Source: Pseudomonas canadensis
Lineage (GTDB): Bacteria; Pseudomonadota; Gammaproteobacteria; Pseudomonadales; Pseudomonadaceae
Direction of reading: 5' to 3'
Assembly (NCBI RefSeq): GCF_000503215.1
Contig: NZ_KI628539.1
Location: 372,001 to 436,000 of the forward strand
Length of the DNA stretch: 64,000 nucleotides
The notes beneath the pieces were generated by a model, which did no database searches, was not told the origin of the DNA, and worked only from the letters and a program-made list of their open reading frames with translations. The position numbers and the translations under genes were made by a program. This document shows, piece after piece, positions 33,410 through 42,162 of the stretch (position 1 is the first letter of the stretch; the number at the start of each line of letters is the position of its first letter).

Positions 33410-34413
33410 CAGTTGCGGCGCTTGAGCTGGTCAGTCAGTTGGGTCGGCAGGCCCTTGATGATCAAGGTGCCAGCGGCTTCGTCGTATTCGATCTTGTCGC
33501 CCAGCAGGTGCGCCTCAAAGCTGATGGACAAACCCTCGGCGCGACCGGTGAAACGGCGAAACTGGTTGAGCGTGCGTTTATCCGCCGGGATTTCCGGCGA
33601 CAGGCCATAGTCCTTGTTGCGGATATGGTCATAGAACGCCTTAGGCCGATCTTCATCGATCAATCCTGACAATTCTTCCAGCCCCATCGGTTCACCGAGC
33701 TTGGCCTGGCTGCTGGCGTAGTCCACCAGGGTCTTGGTTTTCTCGCGGGCGGACTCGTCCGGCAGGTCTTCGCTTTCGACGAAGTCACTGAACGCCTTGA
33801 GCAGGGTGCGGGTCTCGCCCGGGCCGTCGACGCCTTCCTGGCAGCCGATGAAGTCGCGGAAATACTCCGAGACCTTCTTGCCGTTCTTGCCCTTGATAAA
33901 GGAAATGTACTGCTTGGACTGCTTGTTGTTCTGCCACTCGGACACGTTTATACGTGCCGCCAAGTGCAATTGGCCGAGGTCCAGGTGGCGCGAGGGGGTC
34001 ACGTCCAGCTCGTCGGTCACCGCCACGCCTTCGCTGTGGTGCAGCAGGGCGATGGCCAGGTAGTCGGTCATGCCTTGCTGGTAGTGGGCGAACAGTACAT
34101 GGCCGCCGGTGGAGAGGTTGGACTCCTCCATCAGCTTCTGCAGGTGCTCGACCGCCGTGCGGCTGAAGGTGGTGAAGTCCTGCCCACCGTCGAAATACTC
34201 CTTCAACCAGCCGCTGAACGGGTGCGCGCCGGACTCGGCATGGAAGAAACCCCAGGCCTTGCCTTGCTTGGCGTTATAGCTCTCGTTGAGGTCGGCAAGC
34301 ATGTTCTCGATGGCGGCCGATTCGGCAAGCTCGGAGTCGCGGGCGTGAAGAACTGCAGGTGTGCCGTCGGGTTTTTTGTCGATCAAGTGGACGATGCAAT
34401 GACGGATCGGCAT
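33409..34413 (-). CDS. ndpA: Nucleoid-associated protein NdpA/YejK family
   Basis: A 334-residue YejK/NdpA protein found in the nucleoid fraction. The start PIRHCIVHLIDKKPDGTPAV, the segment KAWGFFHAESGAHPFSGWLK and FIKGKNGKKVSEYFRDFIGC are strongly conserved in the family. The C-terminal region includes RRFTGRAEGLSISFEAHLLG. Function is imprecise, with binding to DNA and to topoisomerase regions reported in the family. ATG 34413 matches the family start; the 34467 extension is rejected. Confidence 0.9.
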   Translation of the reverse strand: MPIRHCIVHLIDKKPDGTPAVLHARDSELAESAAIENMLADLNESYNAKQGKAWGFFHAESGAHPFSGWLKEYFDGGQDFTTFSRTAVEHLQKLMEESNLSTGGHVLFAHYQQGMTDYLAIALLHHSEGVAVTDELDVTPSRHLDLGQLHLAARINVSEWQNNKQSKQYISFIKGKNGKKVSEYFRDFIGCQEGVDGPGETRTLLKAFSDFVESEDLPDESAREKTKTLVDYASSQAKLGEPMGLEELSGLIDEDRPKAFYDHIRNKDYGLSPEIPADKRTLNQFRRFTGRAEGLSISFEAHLLGDKIEYDEAAGTLIIKGLPTQLTDQLKRRN

Positions 34414-34809
34414 AGGCTTCTCGGCTGGTTGAGCGGGGAGCGGTGGGCCTCCCCGAAAAGTCGCCAAGTGTACCGCACCATTGGCCGAGACGGGCTTCGA
34501 AGGGTGTTTTGGCCGCCCTCCGACGGGCTATATGCCTTTTTTTCACGGTTTAGAGCGATAAAGCTGACCAAATGGGTAGGTAGAAGCGGATATTTCCCCG
34601 TCTCTGTGCTAGTTTTGCCCCGTCTTACGCCAAGTCTCGGCGATAAGCGTGCATTCAGCATCTGTCAGGTCGAACCAATCCCCGTTTCAAGCATCTATAA
34701 CCCCGATCTCCGTGGTTATAGCCGGGGGTGCCAGGCCATGACGGTCGGGCTCGACGGCTGACACTGCACTCTGCAATCCATATGAATTTGATAGGGAAGG
34801 AACACCACA
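34414..34809. other. Intergenic region between ndpA and HU gene
   Basis: Nearly 400 bases without a gene. It must hold the divergent promoters for ndpA and the HU gene, but I cannot place either with confidence. The only clear structure is a perfect eight-base inverted repeat CTATAACC (34695-34702) / GGTTATAG (34714-34721) with an 11-base spacer, 88 bases upstream of the HU start. The HU ribosome-binding site GGGAAGGA is at 34794-34801. No tRNA or other RNA gene was recognised. Confidence 0.6.
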
Positions 34810-35091
34810 ATGGCTATTACTAAAGACCAACTGATCGCTGACCTGGCTGAAGCAGTAGACGCACCGAAAACCACCGTGCGCGCTCTGCTGGACCAACTGA
34901 GCCAAGTTGTTGCTGACCAGCTGGAAAACGGCGGCGAAATCACTCTGCCAGGCGTTGGCAAACTGAAAGTGACCGAGCGTCCTGCCCGTACTGGCCGTAA
35001 CCCTTCGACTGGCGCTGCCATCGAAATCGCTGCCAAGAAAGTTATCAAGCTGGTTGTGGCCAAAGGCCTGACCGACGCTGTTAACAAGTAA
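34810..35091 (+). CDS. HU-family DNA-binding protein
   Basis: A 93-residue histone-like HU protein that bends and compacts DNA as a dimer. It has the N-terminal helical dimerisation part (MAITKDQLIADLAEAVDAPK, LDQLSQVVADQLENGGEI), the DNA-binding arm signature GVGKLKVTERPARTGRNPST with the tip proline in RNPST, and a C-terminal helix. It resembles the Pseudomonas HU paralogue near ndpA/rlmF rather than the lon-linked HupB. Strong Shine-Dalgarno, biased codon use and an efficient terminator all suggest high expression. Confidence 0.95.
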   Translation: MAITKDQLIADLAEAVDAPKTTVRALLDQLSQVVADQLENGGEITLPGVGKLKVTERPARTGRNPSTGAAIEIAAKKVIKLVVAKGLTDAVNK

Positions 35092-35100
35092 GACGCAGCA

Positions 35101-35140
35101 AAAAAAACCGTGCTCCGGAGCGATCCGGGCACGGTTTTTT
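35101..35140 (+). terminator. Rho-independent terminator of HU gene
   Basis: Stem ACCGTGC/GCACGGT (35107-35113 with 35129-35135) with a 15-base loop, followed by T6 and preceded by a run of seven A. It is ten bases past the HU stop and can also act on the convergent rlmF transcript. Confidence 0.88.
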
Positions 35141-35155
35141 GTTGCCTGCTATTTG

Positions 35156-36175
35156 TCAGTCGCGAACCCAGCGCTGGCGCCAGATCTGTTGCTCGTTCTT
35201 GGTCTGGAAAGTCCACGCCACAAACCGGCTCTGCTTCTGGCCCTGGGACATTTCCACGACTTGGCTCTCCAGCACGCCGGCCTTTTTCAGGGCCGTCTCA
35301 ATTGCGGGCAAATTCGACGCTTTCGACACCAGCGTGCTGAACCACAGCACCTTATGGGCAAAGTGCGCACTTTCGGCAATCAGTTGCGTCACAAAACGCG
35401 CTTCACCCCCTTCACACCACAACTCGGCCGATTGGCCGCCGAAGTTCAGCACCGGCAACTTGCGCTTTGGGTCCGCCTTGCCGAGGGCGCGCCACTTGCG
35501 TTCGCTGCCCTTGGTGGCTTCATCCATGGACGCATGGAACGGCGGGTTGCACATGGTCAGGTCAAAACGCTCGCCCGGCTCCAGCAGGCCCAGCAGGATC
35601 TGCTTGGGATTGCTCTGCTGGCGCAGCTGGATGACTTTGCTCAGGTCATTGGACTGCACAATGGCCTTGGCTGCGGCCACGGCGATAGGGTCGACTTCCG
35701 AGCCCAGGAAGTTCCAGCGGTATTCCATGTAGCCAATCAGCGGGTAGACGCAGTTGGCGCCCATGCCGATGTCCAGCACCTTGACGATAGAGCCGCGCGG
35801 GATCTTGCCGTCGTTGGTGCTGGCCAGCAGGTCGGCCAGGAAGTGCACGTAGTCCGCACGCCCCGGCACCGGTGGGCACAGGTAGTCGGCCGGAATGTCC
35901 CAGTGCTGGATGCCATAGAAGGCTTTCAGCAGCGCTCGGTTGAACACCCGCACCGCATCCGGGCTGGCAAAGTCGATACTTTCCTTGCCGTACGGGTTGA
36001 TGATCACGAATTTCGCCAGTTCCGGCGTGGTCTTGATCAGCGCCGGGAAGTCGTAACGACCTGTGTGGCGGTTGCGTGGGTGCAACGTCGCCTCTTTGCG
36101 CGGCGCGACGGGCTTGGCCGTGGCGGCGGTTTTAGGCTTCTTGCGCGGAGGTTTTGGCGTGCTGGGGGCGGTCAT
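35156..36175 (-). CDS. rlmF: 23S rRNA (adenine-1618-N6)-methyltransferase
   Basis: A 339-residue SAM-dependent methyltransferase that methylates A1618 of 23S rRNA. After a basic, proline-rich tail (about 1-30) comes LHPRNRHTGRYDFPALIKTT, a hallmark of RlmF, then the SAM site VKVLDIGMGANCVYPLIGYM and the catalytic NPPF motif in LTMCNPPFHASMDEATKGSE. Length agrees with the family. The enzyme acts in the cytoplasm during late 50S assembly. It is convergent with the HU gene, and a REP doublet lies 74 bases upstream of its start. Confidence 0.95.
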   Translation of the reverse strand: MTAPSTPKPPRKKPKTAATAKPVAPRKEATLHPRNRHTGRYDFPALIKTTPELAKFVIINPYGKESIDFASPDAVRVFNRALLKAFYGIQHWDIPADYLCPPVPGRADYVHFLADLLASTNDGKIPRGSIVKVLDIGMGANCVYPLIGYMEYRWNFLGSEVDPIAVAAAKAIVQSNDLSKVIQLRQQSNPKQILLGLLEPGERFDLTMCNPPFHASMDEATKGSERKWRALGKADPKRKLPVLNFGGQSAELWCEGGEARFVTQLIAESAHFAHKVLWFSTLVSKASNLPAIETALKKAGVLESQVVEMSQGQKQSRFVAWTFQTKNEQQIWRQRWVRD

Positions 36176-36249
36176 GGGCTACGTCGATTCTGGGGTTGCT
36201 TCAAAAGTGGTGGGTATTGTCACACATTCCGAAGTTGACCTCGGTTAAA

Positions 36250-36337
36250 TGTGGGAGCGGGCTTGCTCGCGAATACGGTGGATCAGTCATTGGGTGTGTG
36301 TCTGATAGACCGCATTCGCGAGCAAGCCCGCTCCCAC
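36250..36337. repeat. REP doublet, GTGGGAGCGGGCTTGCTC type
   Basis: GTGGGAGCGGGCTTGCTCGC at 36250 and its reverse complement ending at 36337 flank a spacer that contains ACGGTGGATCAGTCATTG. It is nearly identical in arms and spacer start to the copy at 39357, so the two bracket valS at about 3.1 kb apart. Confidence 0.88.
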
Positions 36338-36358
36338 ATCGATTGGGTTTTCACACCC

Positions 36359-36385
36359 AAAAAAAAGAGGCCCGAAGGCCTCTTT
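36359..36385 (-). terminator. Rho-independent terminator of valS
   Basis: On the minus strand the stem AAAGAGGCC, a TTCG tetraloop and GGCCTCTTT are followed by a run of eight T. It begins 18 bases after the valS stop. Confidence 0.88.
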
Positions 36386-36402
36386 CTGACACGCGGTCCA
36401 CC

Positions 36403-39249
36403 TTACAGGCTGGAGATCCGCGCATGTTGCTCCGCCAGCTTGCCCAGGGCCTGTTCAGCCTCGGCCAGCTTGGCGCGTTCTTTCTCGATCACTTCAGCCG
36501 GTGCCTTGTCGACGAAGGCCGCGTTGGACAGCTTGCCGCCCACGCGTTGTACTTCGCCTTGCAGGCGGCTGATTTCCTTGTCGAGACGAGCCAGTTCGGC
36601 ACCCTTGTCGATCAGTCCTGCCATCGGCACCAGCACTTCCATCTCGCCGACCAGTGCGGTCGCGGACAGTGGTGCTTCTTCGCCGGCTGCCAATACGGTG
36701 ATCGACTCCAGCTTCGCCAGCTTCTTGAGCAGTGCATCGTTCTCGGTGAGACGACGCTGGTCTTCGGCACTGGCGTTCTTCACAAACACCGCCAATGGCT
36801 TGCCCGGCCCGATGTTCATCTCGGCACGGATGTTACGCGTGCCCATCATCAGGGTCTTGAGCCATTCGATATCGCTTTCGGCTGCCTCATCGATGCGCGC
36901 TTCGTTGGCCACCGGCCAAGGTTGCAGCATGATGGTCTTGCCTTCGATACCGGCCAGCGGCGCCAGGCGCTGCCAGATTTCTTCGGTGATGAACGGCATG
37001 AACGGGTGCGCCAGACGCAACGCCACTTCCAGTACGCGAACCAGGGTGCGACGGGTGCCGCGCTGGCGTTCGACCGGCGCGTTTTCGTCCCACAGCACCG
37101 GCTTGGACAGTTCCAGGTACCAGTCGCAATACTGGTTCCAGATGAACTCGTACAAGGCCTGTGCGGCCAGGTCGAAACGGAACTGGTCGAGCTGGCGGGT
37201 CACTTCGGCTTCGGTGCGCTGAAGCTGCGAAATGATCCAGCGGTCGGCCAGGCTCAGCTCATAGGCTTCACCGTTCTGGCCGCAGTCTTCGCCTTTATCC
37301 AGCACGTAGCGCGCAGCGTTCCAGATCTTGTTGCAGAAGTTGCGATAGCCTTCGACGCGGCCCATGTCGAACTTGATGTCGCGACCAGTGGAGGCCAGCG
37401 AGCAGAAGGTGAAGCGCAGGGCGTCGGTGCCATAGCTGGCAATACCATCGGCGAACTCGTCGCGGGTCTGCTTCTCGATCTTCTTCGCCAGTTTCGGCTG
37501 CATCAGGCCGGAGGTGCGTTTCTGTACCAGGGTTTCCAGGTCGATGCCGTCGATGATATCCAGCGGGTCCAGGACGTTGCCCTTGGACTTGGACATCTTC
37601 TGGCCCTGGCCATCACGCACCAGGCCGTGCACGTACACGGTCTTGAACGGTACCTGCGGCGTGCCGTCCTCGTTCTTCACCAGGTGCATGGTCAGCATGA
37701 TCATCCGGGCAACCCAGAAGAAAATGATGTCGAAACCAGTGACCAGCACGTCGGTGGAGTGGAATTTCTTGAGGAATTCGGTCTGCTGCGGCCAGCCCAG
37801 GGTGGAGAAGGTCCACAGGCCCGAGCTGAACCAGGTGTCCAGTACGTCGTTATCCTGTTGCAGCGCAATGTCGGCACCGAGGTTGTGCTTGGCACGCACT
37901 TCGGCTTCGTCGCGGCCTACATAGACCTTGCCCGCCTCGTCGTACCAGGCCGGAATGCGGTGACCCCACCACAGCTGACGGCTGATGCACCAATCCTGGA
38001 TGTCGCGCATCCACGAGAAGTACATGTTTTCGTACTGTTTCGGCACGAACTGGATGCGGCCATCTTCCACGGCGGCGATGGCAGGTTCTGCCAAAGGCTT
38101 GGTGGACACGTACCACTGGTCGGTCAGCCACGGCTCGATCACGGTGCCGGAACGGTCGCCCTTCGGCACTTTCAGGCCGTGGTCGTCAACGCTCACCAGC
38201 AAACCGGCAGCATCGAAGGCGGCGACGATCTGCTTGCGTGCTTCGAAGCGGTCGAGACCGGCGTATTCAGTCGGGATCTTGCCGTCGATGCTCTCGTTCA
38301 GCGTGCCGTCCAGGTTGAACACCTGGCAGGCCGGCAGTACGGCGGCGTTTTTGTCAAAGATGTTCAGCAGTGGCAGGTTGTGGCGCTTGCCGACTTCGTA
38401 GTCGTTGAAATCGTGGGCCGGGGTGATCTTCACGCAGCCGGTGCCGAATTCAGGGTCGCAGTAGTCGTCCGCGATGATCGGGATGCGACGGCCAACCAAT
38501 GGCAGTTCAACGAACTTGCCGATCAGCGCCTGGTAGCGTTCGTCGTTCGGGTTAACCGCGACGGCGGCGTCGCCGAGCATGGTTTCCGGACGAGTGGTGG
38601 CGACGATCAGGTAGTCGTTGCCTTCAGCAGTCTTGGCGCCGTCGGCCAGCGGGTATTTGAGGTTCCACAGGAAGCCTTTCTCGTCGTGGTTTTCCACTTC
38701 GAGATCGGAAATCGCCGTGTGCAACTTGGTGTCCCAGTTGACCAAGCGCTTGCCGCGGTAGATCAGGCCGTCTTCATGCAGGCGCACGAAGGCTTCTTTC
38801 ACGGCTTCCGACAGGCCGTCGTCCATGGTGAAGCGCTCGCGGCTCCAGTCGACGGACGAACCGAGGCGACGGATCTGACGGCTGATATTGCCGCCGGACT
38901 GGTCTTTCCATTCCCAGATCTTTTCCAGGAATTTCTCGCGACCCAGGTCGTGACGGTTCTGGCCGGTGGCTTCGAGTTGGCGTTCCACCAGCATTTGCGT
39001 GGCGATACCGGCGTGGTCGGTGCCCGGTTGCCACAGGGTGTTGCGGCCCTGCATGCGGCGGAAACGGATCAACGCATCCATGATCGCATTGTTGAAGCCA
39101 TGGCCCATGTGCAGGCTGCCAGTGACGTTCGGTGGCGGAATCATGATGGTGTAGGAATCGCCCGCGCCTTGCGGGGCGAAATAGTTCTCGGATTCCCAGG
39201 TGTTGTACCAGGAAGTTTCGATGGCGTGCGGCTGGTAGGTCTTATCCAT
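36403..39249 (-). CDS. valS: Valine-tRNA ligase
   Basis: A 948-residue class I aminoacyl-tRNA synthetase charging tRNA-Val. Diagnostic sites are HMGH in PPNVTGSLHMGHGFNNA (ATP site), KMSKS in DGQGQKMSKSKGNVLDP and the CP1 editing domain between them. The C-terminal coiled coil (LDKEISRLQGEVQRVGGKLS) that contacts the tRNA is intact. ATG 39249 gives the normal start MDKTYQPHAIE; the frame to 39273 adds eight unsupported residues. REP doublets flank the gene. A terminator follows. Confidence 0.98.
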   Translation of the reverse strand: MDKTYQPHAIETSWYNTWESENYFAPQGAGDSYTIMIPPPNVTGSLHMGHGFNNAIMDALIRFRRMQGRNTLWQPGTDHAGIATQMLVERQLEATGQNRHDLGREKFLEKIWEWKDQSGGNISRQIRRLGSSVDWSRERFTMDDGLSEAVKEAFVRLHEDGLIYRGKRLVNWDTKLHTAISDLEVENHDEKGFLWNLKYPLADGAKTAEGNDYLIVATTRPETMLGDAAVAVNPNDERYQALIGKFVELPLVGRRIPIIADDYCDPEFGTGCVKITPAHDFNDYEVGKRHNLPLLNIFDKNAAVLPACQVFNLDGTLNESIDGKIPTEYAGLDRFEARKQIVAAFDAAGLLVSVDDHGLKVPKGDRSGTVIEPWLTDQWYVSTKPLAEPAIAAVEDGRIQFVPKQYENMYFSWMRDIQDWCISRQLWWGHRIPAWYDEAGKVYVGRDEAEVRAKHNLGADIALQQDNDVLDTWFSSGLWTFSTLGWPQQTEFLKKFHSTDVLVTGFDIIFFWVARMIMLTMHLVKNEDGTPQVPFKTVYVHGLVRDGQGQKMSKSKGNVLDPLDIIDGIDLETLVQKRTSGLMQPKLAKKIEKQTRDEFADGIASYGTDALRFTFCSLASTGRDIKFDMGRVEGYRNFCNKIWNAARYVLDKGEDCGQNGEAYELSLADRWIISQLQRTEAEVTRQLDQFRFDLAAQALYEFIWNQYCDWYLELSKPVLWDENAPVERQRGTRRTLVRVLEVALRLAHPFMPFITEEIWQRLAPLAGIEGKTIMLQPWPVANEARIDEAAESDIEWLKTLMMGTRNIRAEMNIGPGKPLAVFVKNASAEDQRRLTENDALLKKLAKLESITVLAAGEEAPLSATALVGEMEVLVPMAGLIDKGAELARLDKEISRLQGEVQRVGGKLSNAAFVDKAPAEVIEKERAKLAEAEQALGKLAEQHARISSL

Positions 39250-39356
39250 GCGCGGCGGGACCCTAGTTGGCATTTATTCAGGAAAGCCGGCAAGTATAAC
39301 GGGGGATAGGGCGCAGGGCGAGGCGAAGACGGGCTTGAAATGTATGGGCGGCAAAT

Positions 39357-39444
39357 GTGGGAGCGGGCTTGCTCGCGAAAGCGGTGGATCAGCCAATGCA
39401 TGTGCTGACGGTCACACCGTTTTCGCGAGCAAGCCCGCTCCCAC
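39357..39444. repeat. REP doublet, GTGGGAGCGGGCTTGCTC type
   Basis: The same arms as the copy at 36250, with the right arm ending at 39444. The spacer begins AGCGGTGGATCAG, matching that copy for about a dozen bases. It occupies most of the gap between the minus-strand hypothetical gene and valS. Confidence 0.88.
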
Positions 39445-39462
39445 AGGGGATCTGCGTTGGCT

Positions 39463-39843
39463 TCAATTCTGGTACTGGCTCAGCAACCGCTCCATCCGTG
39501 CATCCAGCCGGCGCTTGATCTCGGTCTCGATGTGCGGCGCAAAGTCATCGATCACGTCTTGCATGATCAACTGCGCAGCGGCGCGCAGTTCGTTGTCCAG
39601 GTGCAGCAGCAGGGCGTCGGGACTTTTTTCGACAGCGGCAGGCGCGGCGGTCTCGACCACCGGTACCGGTGCGACGGGCTTGCCGCCGACCATGTCAAAC
39701 AACAGCGGAATCTGTACCTCGCCCTCGACCGAATCGGTCAACAGCGGCGGTTGCAAGTCATCATCACCGAGCAACTGACGGATCGACTCCAGGTCGTCCA
39801 GCAGGTGATCGTCTTTTTTTATAGGGTTGGGATTGTCCATCAT
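39463..39843 (-). CDS. Hypothetical acidic protein downstream of holC
   Basis: A 126-residue soluble, acidic protein I cannot assign to a characterised family. The N-terminus (MMDNPNPIKKDDHLLDDLES) is followed by a proline/alanine-rich linker (about 65-80) and a helical C-terminus (LDNELRAAAQLIMQDVIDDF, ETEIKRRLDARMERLLSQYQ) that may form a coiled coil. It follows holC with four bases between and precedes valS on the same strand, an order I recall as conserved in Pseudomonas. A link to the chi subunit is possible but not shown. Two start codons (39843, 39840) are plausible. Confidence 0.8.
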   Translation of the reverse strand: MMDNPNPIKKDDHLLDDLESIRQLLGDDDLQPPLLTDSVEGEVQIPLLFDMVGGKPVAPVPVVETAAPAAVEKSPDALLLHLDNELRAAAQLIMQDVIDDFAPHIETEIKRRLDARMERLLSQYQN

Positions 39844-39847
39844 GTGC

Positions 39848-40276
39848 TCAAAGTCGTTGTAGCCGGTGATCTTGCAGAGGATAGCCCTGTTCGCGGTAGA
39901 AACGGAAACTCTCCCGCGCGGCCTGACGAATAGCCGGATCCTCCACCACCACTTCCGCCACACGGGCGAATGCCTTGGCGAAAGGCGGTACTTTCAGGTC
40001 CAGGTTGACCAGCAGGTCCTGGTGATCGCCGCAACTGTCCCCTAAACCCAGGACAACCAGGCCTTCGGGTTCGGACTCGGCAGGGCCGTGAGGCACAAAG
40101 CTTTCGCCCTTGAAGCGCCACAGGCGAGCATCCAGCTCATCGCGTTGGGCGGCATCGCTGCAATGCAGGTAGATGCGGTGGCCCATGCGCCAGGCTTTTT
40201 CAGTGAGTTTGCAGGCAAAGTCCAGGCGCGCGAGCGGGTCGGCGCTGGGCAATATATAGAAGTCGACTTGGGTCAT
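39848..40276 (-). CDS. holC: DNA polymerase III subunit chi
   Basis: A 142-residue chi subunit of the clamp-loader complex, linking the polymerase to single-stranded DNA-binding protein. Start MTQVDFYILPSADPLARLDF, the segment KAWRMGHRIYLHCSDAAQRD and LWRFKGESFVPHGPAE are characteristic. The C-terminal part FARVAEVVVEDPAIRQAARE and FRFYREQGYPLQDH is complete. It is encoded between pepA and the acidic hypothetical gene on the minus strand, probably in one transcript with them. Confidence 0.95.
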   Translation of the reverse strand: MTQVDFYILPSADPLARLDFACKLTEKAWRMGHRIYLHCSDAAQRDELDARLWRFKGESFVPHGPAESEPEGLVVLGLGDSCGDHQDLLVNLDLKVPPFAKAFARVAEVVVEDPAIRQAARESFRFYREQGYPLQDHRLQRL

Positions 40277-40305
40277 TGCATTTCCTGGGCGTGCGCATAT
40301 CCCTT

Positions 40306-40373
40306 GTAGGAACCGGCTTGCCGGCGATGAGTCCCTTGAATCAGGAAGCCATCGCCGGCAAGCCGGCTCCTAC
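40306..40373. repeat. REP doublet, CCGGCTTGCCGGCGAT type
   Basis: GTAGGAACCGGCTTGCCGGC and the inverted partner ending CTCCTAC (40373) with a short spacer of about 25 bases. It sits between pepA and holC on the minus strand and may limit read-through. Confidence 0.85.
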
Positions 40374-40388
40374 AGAGGGAGGATTGCG

Positions 40389-41879
40389 TTAGGCCTTGGC
40401 GCGATCCAGCAGGTACTGGGTCAGCAGGGGAACCGGACGGCCGGTTGCGCCCTTGTCCTTGCCGCCGCTGGTCCAGGCCGTGCCGGCGATGTCCAGGTGC
40501 GCCCAGTTGAAGTTCTTGGCAAAGCGCGACAGGAAGCAAGCCGCGGTGATGGTGCCGGCTTTCGGACCGCCGATGTTGGCGATGTCGGCGAAGGGGCTGT
40601 CCAGTTGTTCCTGGTACTCATCGAACAGCGGCAGTTGCCAGGCGCGGTCGTCTGCGGCTTTGCCGGCGCTGAGCAGTTGCTCGATCAGCTCATCGCTGTT
40701 GCCCAGCAGGCCCGAGGTGTGCGAACCCAGGGCGACGATGCAGGCACCGGTCAGGGTGGCGATGTCGATCACGGCCTGTGGCTTGAAGCGTTCGGCGTAG
40801 GTCAGGGCATCGCACAGCACCAGGCGGCCTTCGGCGTCGGTGTTGAGGATTTCGACAGTCTGGCCACTCAGGGTGGTGACGATGTCGCCCGGACGGGTCG
40901 CGCCGCCGCTCGGCATGTTCTCGGCGCAGGCCAGGATGCACACCAGGTTGATCGGCAGCTTGAGTTCCAGCACGGCACGCAGGGTGCCGAACACGCTGGC
41001 GGCGCCGCCCATGTCGTACTTCATCTCGTCCATGCCCAGGCCCGGCTTGAGGCTGATGCCGCCGGTGTCAAAGGTGATGCCTTTGCCGACCAGGGCGTAA
41101 GGCTTCTCGGACTTCTTGCCGCCGTTGTATTGCATCACGATCAGGCGTGGCGGCTGGTCGCTGCCCTGGCCCACGGCATAGAACGAGCCCATGCCCAGTT
41201 CCTTGATCTTCTTCTCGTCCAGCACTTCGACTTTCAGGCCCTTGAACTCTTTGCCCAGCGCCTTGGCTTGTTCGCCCAGGAAAGTCGGGTGGCAGATGTT
41301 CGGCGGCAGGTTGCCCAGATCGCGGGTAAACGACATGCCGTTGGCGATGGCGGTCGCGTGGGTCACGGCGCGCTCGACTTCAGCCTGGGCGGCCTTGATG
41401 GTCAGCAGGGTGATTTTCTTCAGGGCGCGCGGTTCGGCCTTGGTGCTCTTGAACTGGTCGAAAATGTAGCCGCCGTCCACCAGGCTCTCGGCCAGCAGGC
41501 GGGTCTTGCCGTAGCTGTCGCGGCCTTTGACCACGACTTCATCGAGTGCCAGCGTGGCGTCAGTGCCGCCCAGGCCCTTGAGGGTGGTGAGGATGCCGCT
41601 GATGATTTTGCGGAACGGACGGTCGCCCAGTTCAACGTCCTTGCCCACGCCCACCAGCAATACGCGGTCGGCTTTCAGGTTGGGCAGGCTCTGCAACAGC
41701 AGGCTCTGGCCGACTTTGCCGGCCAGGTCGCCGCGCTTGAGCACTGCGCTGATGGCGCCGCCGCTGAGTTCGTCGAGTTGCTTGGCGGCAACGCCGAGCT
41801 TGCGGCCTTCGCCAATGGCGACCACGAGGGTGGCGGTTTTCAACGTTTCGGGGCTAACGCTTTTTACAACCAATTCCAT
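40389..41879 (-). CDS. pepA: Leucyl aminopeptidase (PepA)
   Basis: A 496-residue M17 metallo-aminopeptidase, a hexameric two-metal enzyme. The catalytic domain has YALVGKGITFDTGGISLKPG (metal ligand and catalytic Lys) and NTDAEGRLVLCDALTYAERF with the signature NTDAEGRL. The N-terminal domain (about 1-170) can bind DNA; E. coli PepA also acts in Xer recombination and in carAB regulation. First gene of pepA-holC-hypothetical. ATG 41879 has AAGGGA upstream. An inverted repeat lies in the gap to divergent lptF. Confidence 0.97.
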   Translation of the reverse strand: MELVVKSVSPETLKTATLVVAIGEGRKLGVAAKQLDELSGGAISAVLKRGDLAGKVGQSLLLQSLPNLKADRVLLVGVGKDVELGDRPFRKIISGILTTLKGLGGTDATLALDEVVVKGRDSYGKTRLLAESLVDGGYIFDQFKSTKAEPRALKKITLLTIKAAQAEVERAVTHATAIANGMSFTRDLGNLPPNICHPTFLGEQAKALGKEFKGLKVEVLDEKKIKELGMGSFYAVGQGSDQPPRLIVMQYNGGKKSEKPYALVGKGITFDTGGISLKPGLGMDEMKYDMGGAASVFGTLRAVLELKLPINLVCILACAENMPSGGATRPGDIVTTLSGQTVEILNTDAEGRLVLCDALTYAERFKPQAVIDIATLTGACIVALGSHTSGLLGNSDELIEQLLSAGKAADDRAWQLPLFDEYQEQLDSPFADIANIGGPKAGTITAACFLSRFAKNFNWAHLDIAGTAWTSGGKDKGATGRPVPLLTQYLLDRAKA

Positions 41880-41951
41880 TTTCGGGTCCCTTATAAAGGT
41901 CGGTTAGCCAGGAGTCTGTACTCCGGCTTTAATACCAGGCAGCTGTGTAAA

Positions 41952-41991
41952 CCGCCGGCGACAAAGGCCGCAGTTTGAACCTCGCCGGCGG
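41952..41991. promoter_or_regulatory. Inverted repeat between pepA and lptF
   Basis: Perfect ten-base arms CCGCCGGCGA (41952-41961) and TCGCCGGCGG (41982-41991) are separated by 20 bases, 73 bases upstream of pepA. They resemble the GCCGGCGA core of the nearby REP type but lack its GTAGGAGC end. This could be an operator, a leader hairpin for pepA or a degenerate REP. The remaining 283-base divergent region shows no other clear element. Confidence 0.4.
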
Positions 41992-42162
41992 AGGCTGACA
42001 ACCCTTGTCACCCGCTTTGTGCATGTGCATGAGGTTGCGCAGTGACAGGCGCGGTCAATCACAGGATAATGCGCCATCTTTTTAGCCGGTCCGTGCAAAC
42101 GGGCTGACTCGGTATGCTTGCTTGTTTGGCCGCCTTAGCCTGACAACCCTGGAGTGTCTGGT

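Noticed and set aside
34414..34809. tRNA or small RNA gene in the largest intergenic gap
   Set aside because: No cloverleaf with TTCGA loop and acceptor stem, and no promoter-terminator pair, could be recognised.
36154..39309. 1051-codon open frame on the plus strand opposite valS
   Set aside because: It is the shadow of a highly conserved valS in high-GC DNA, with low-complexity His/Gln/Gly-rich translation, no recognisable domain and no ribosome-binding site.
40497..41978. 493-codon open frame opposite pepA
   Set aside because: Shadow of pepA, with the same compositional bias as the other antisense frames.
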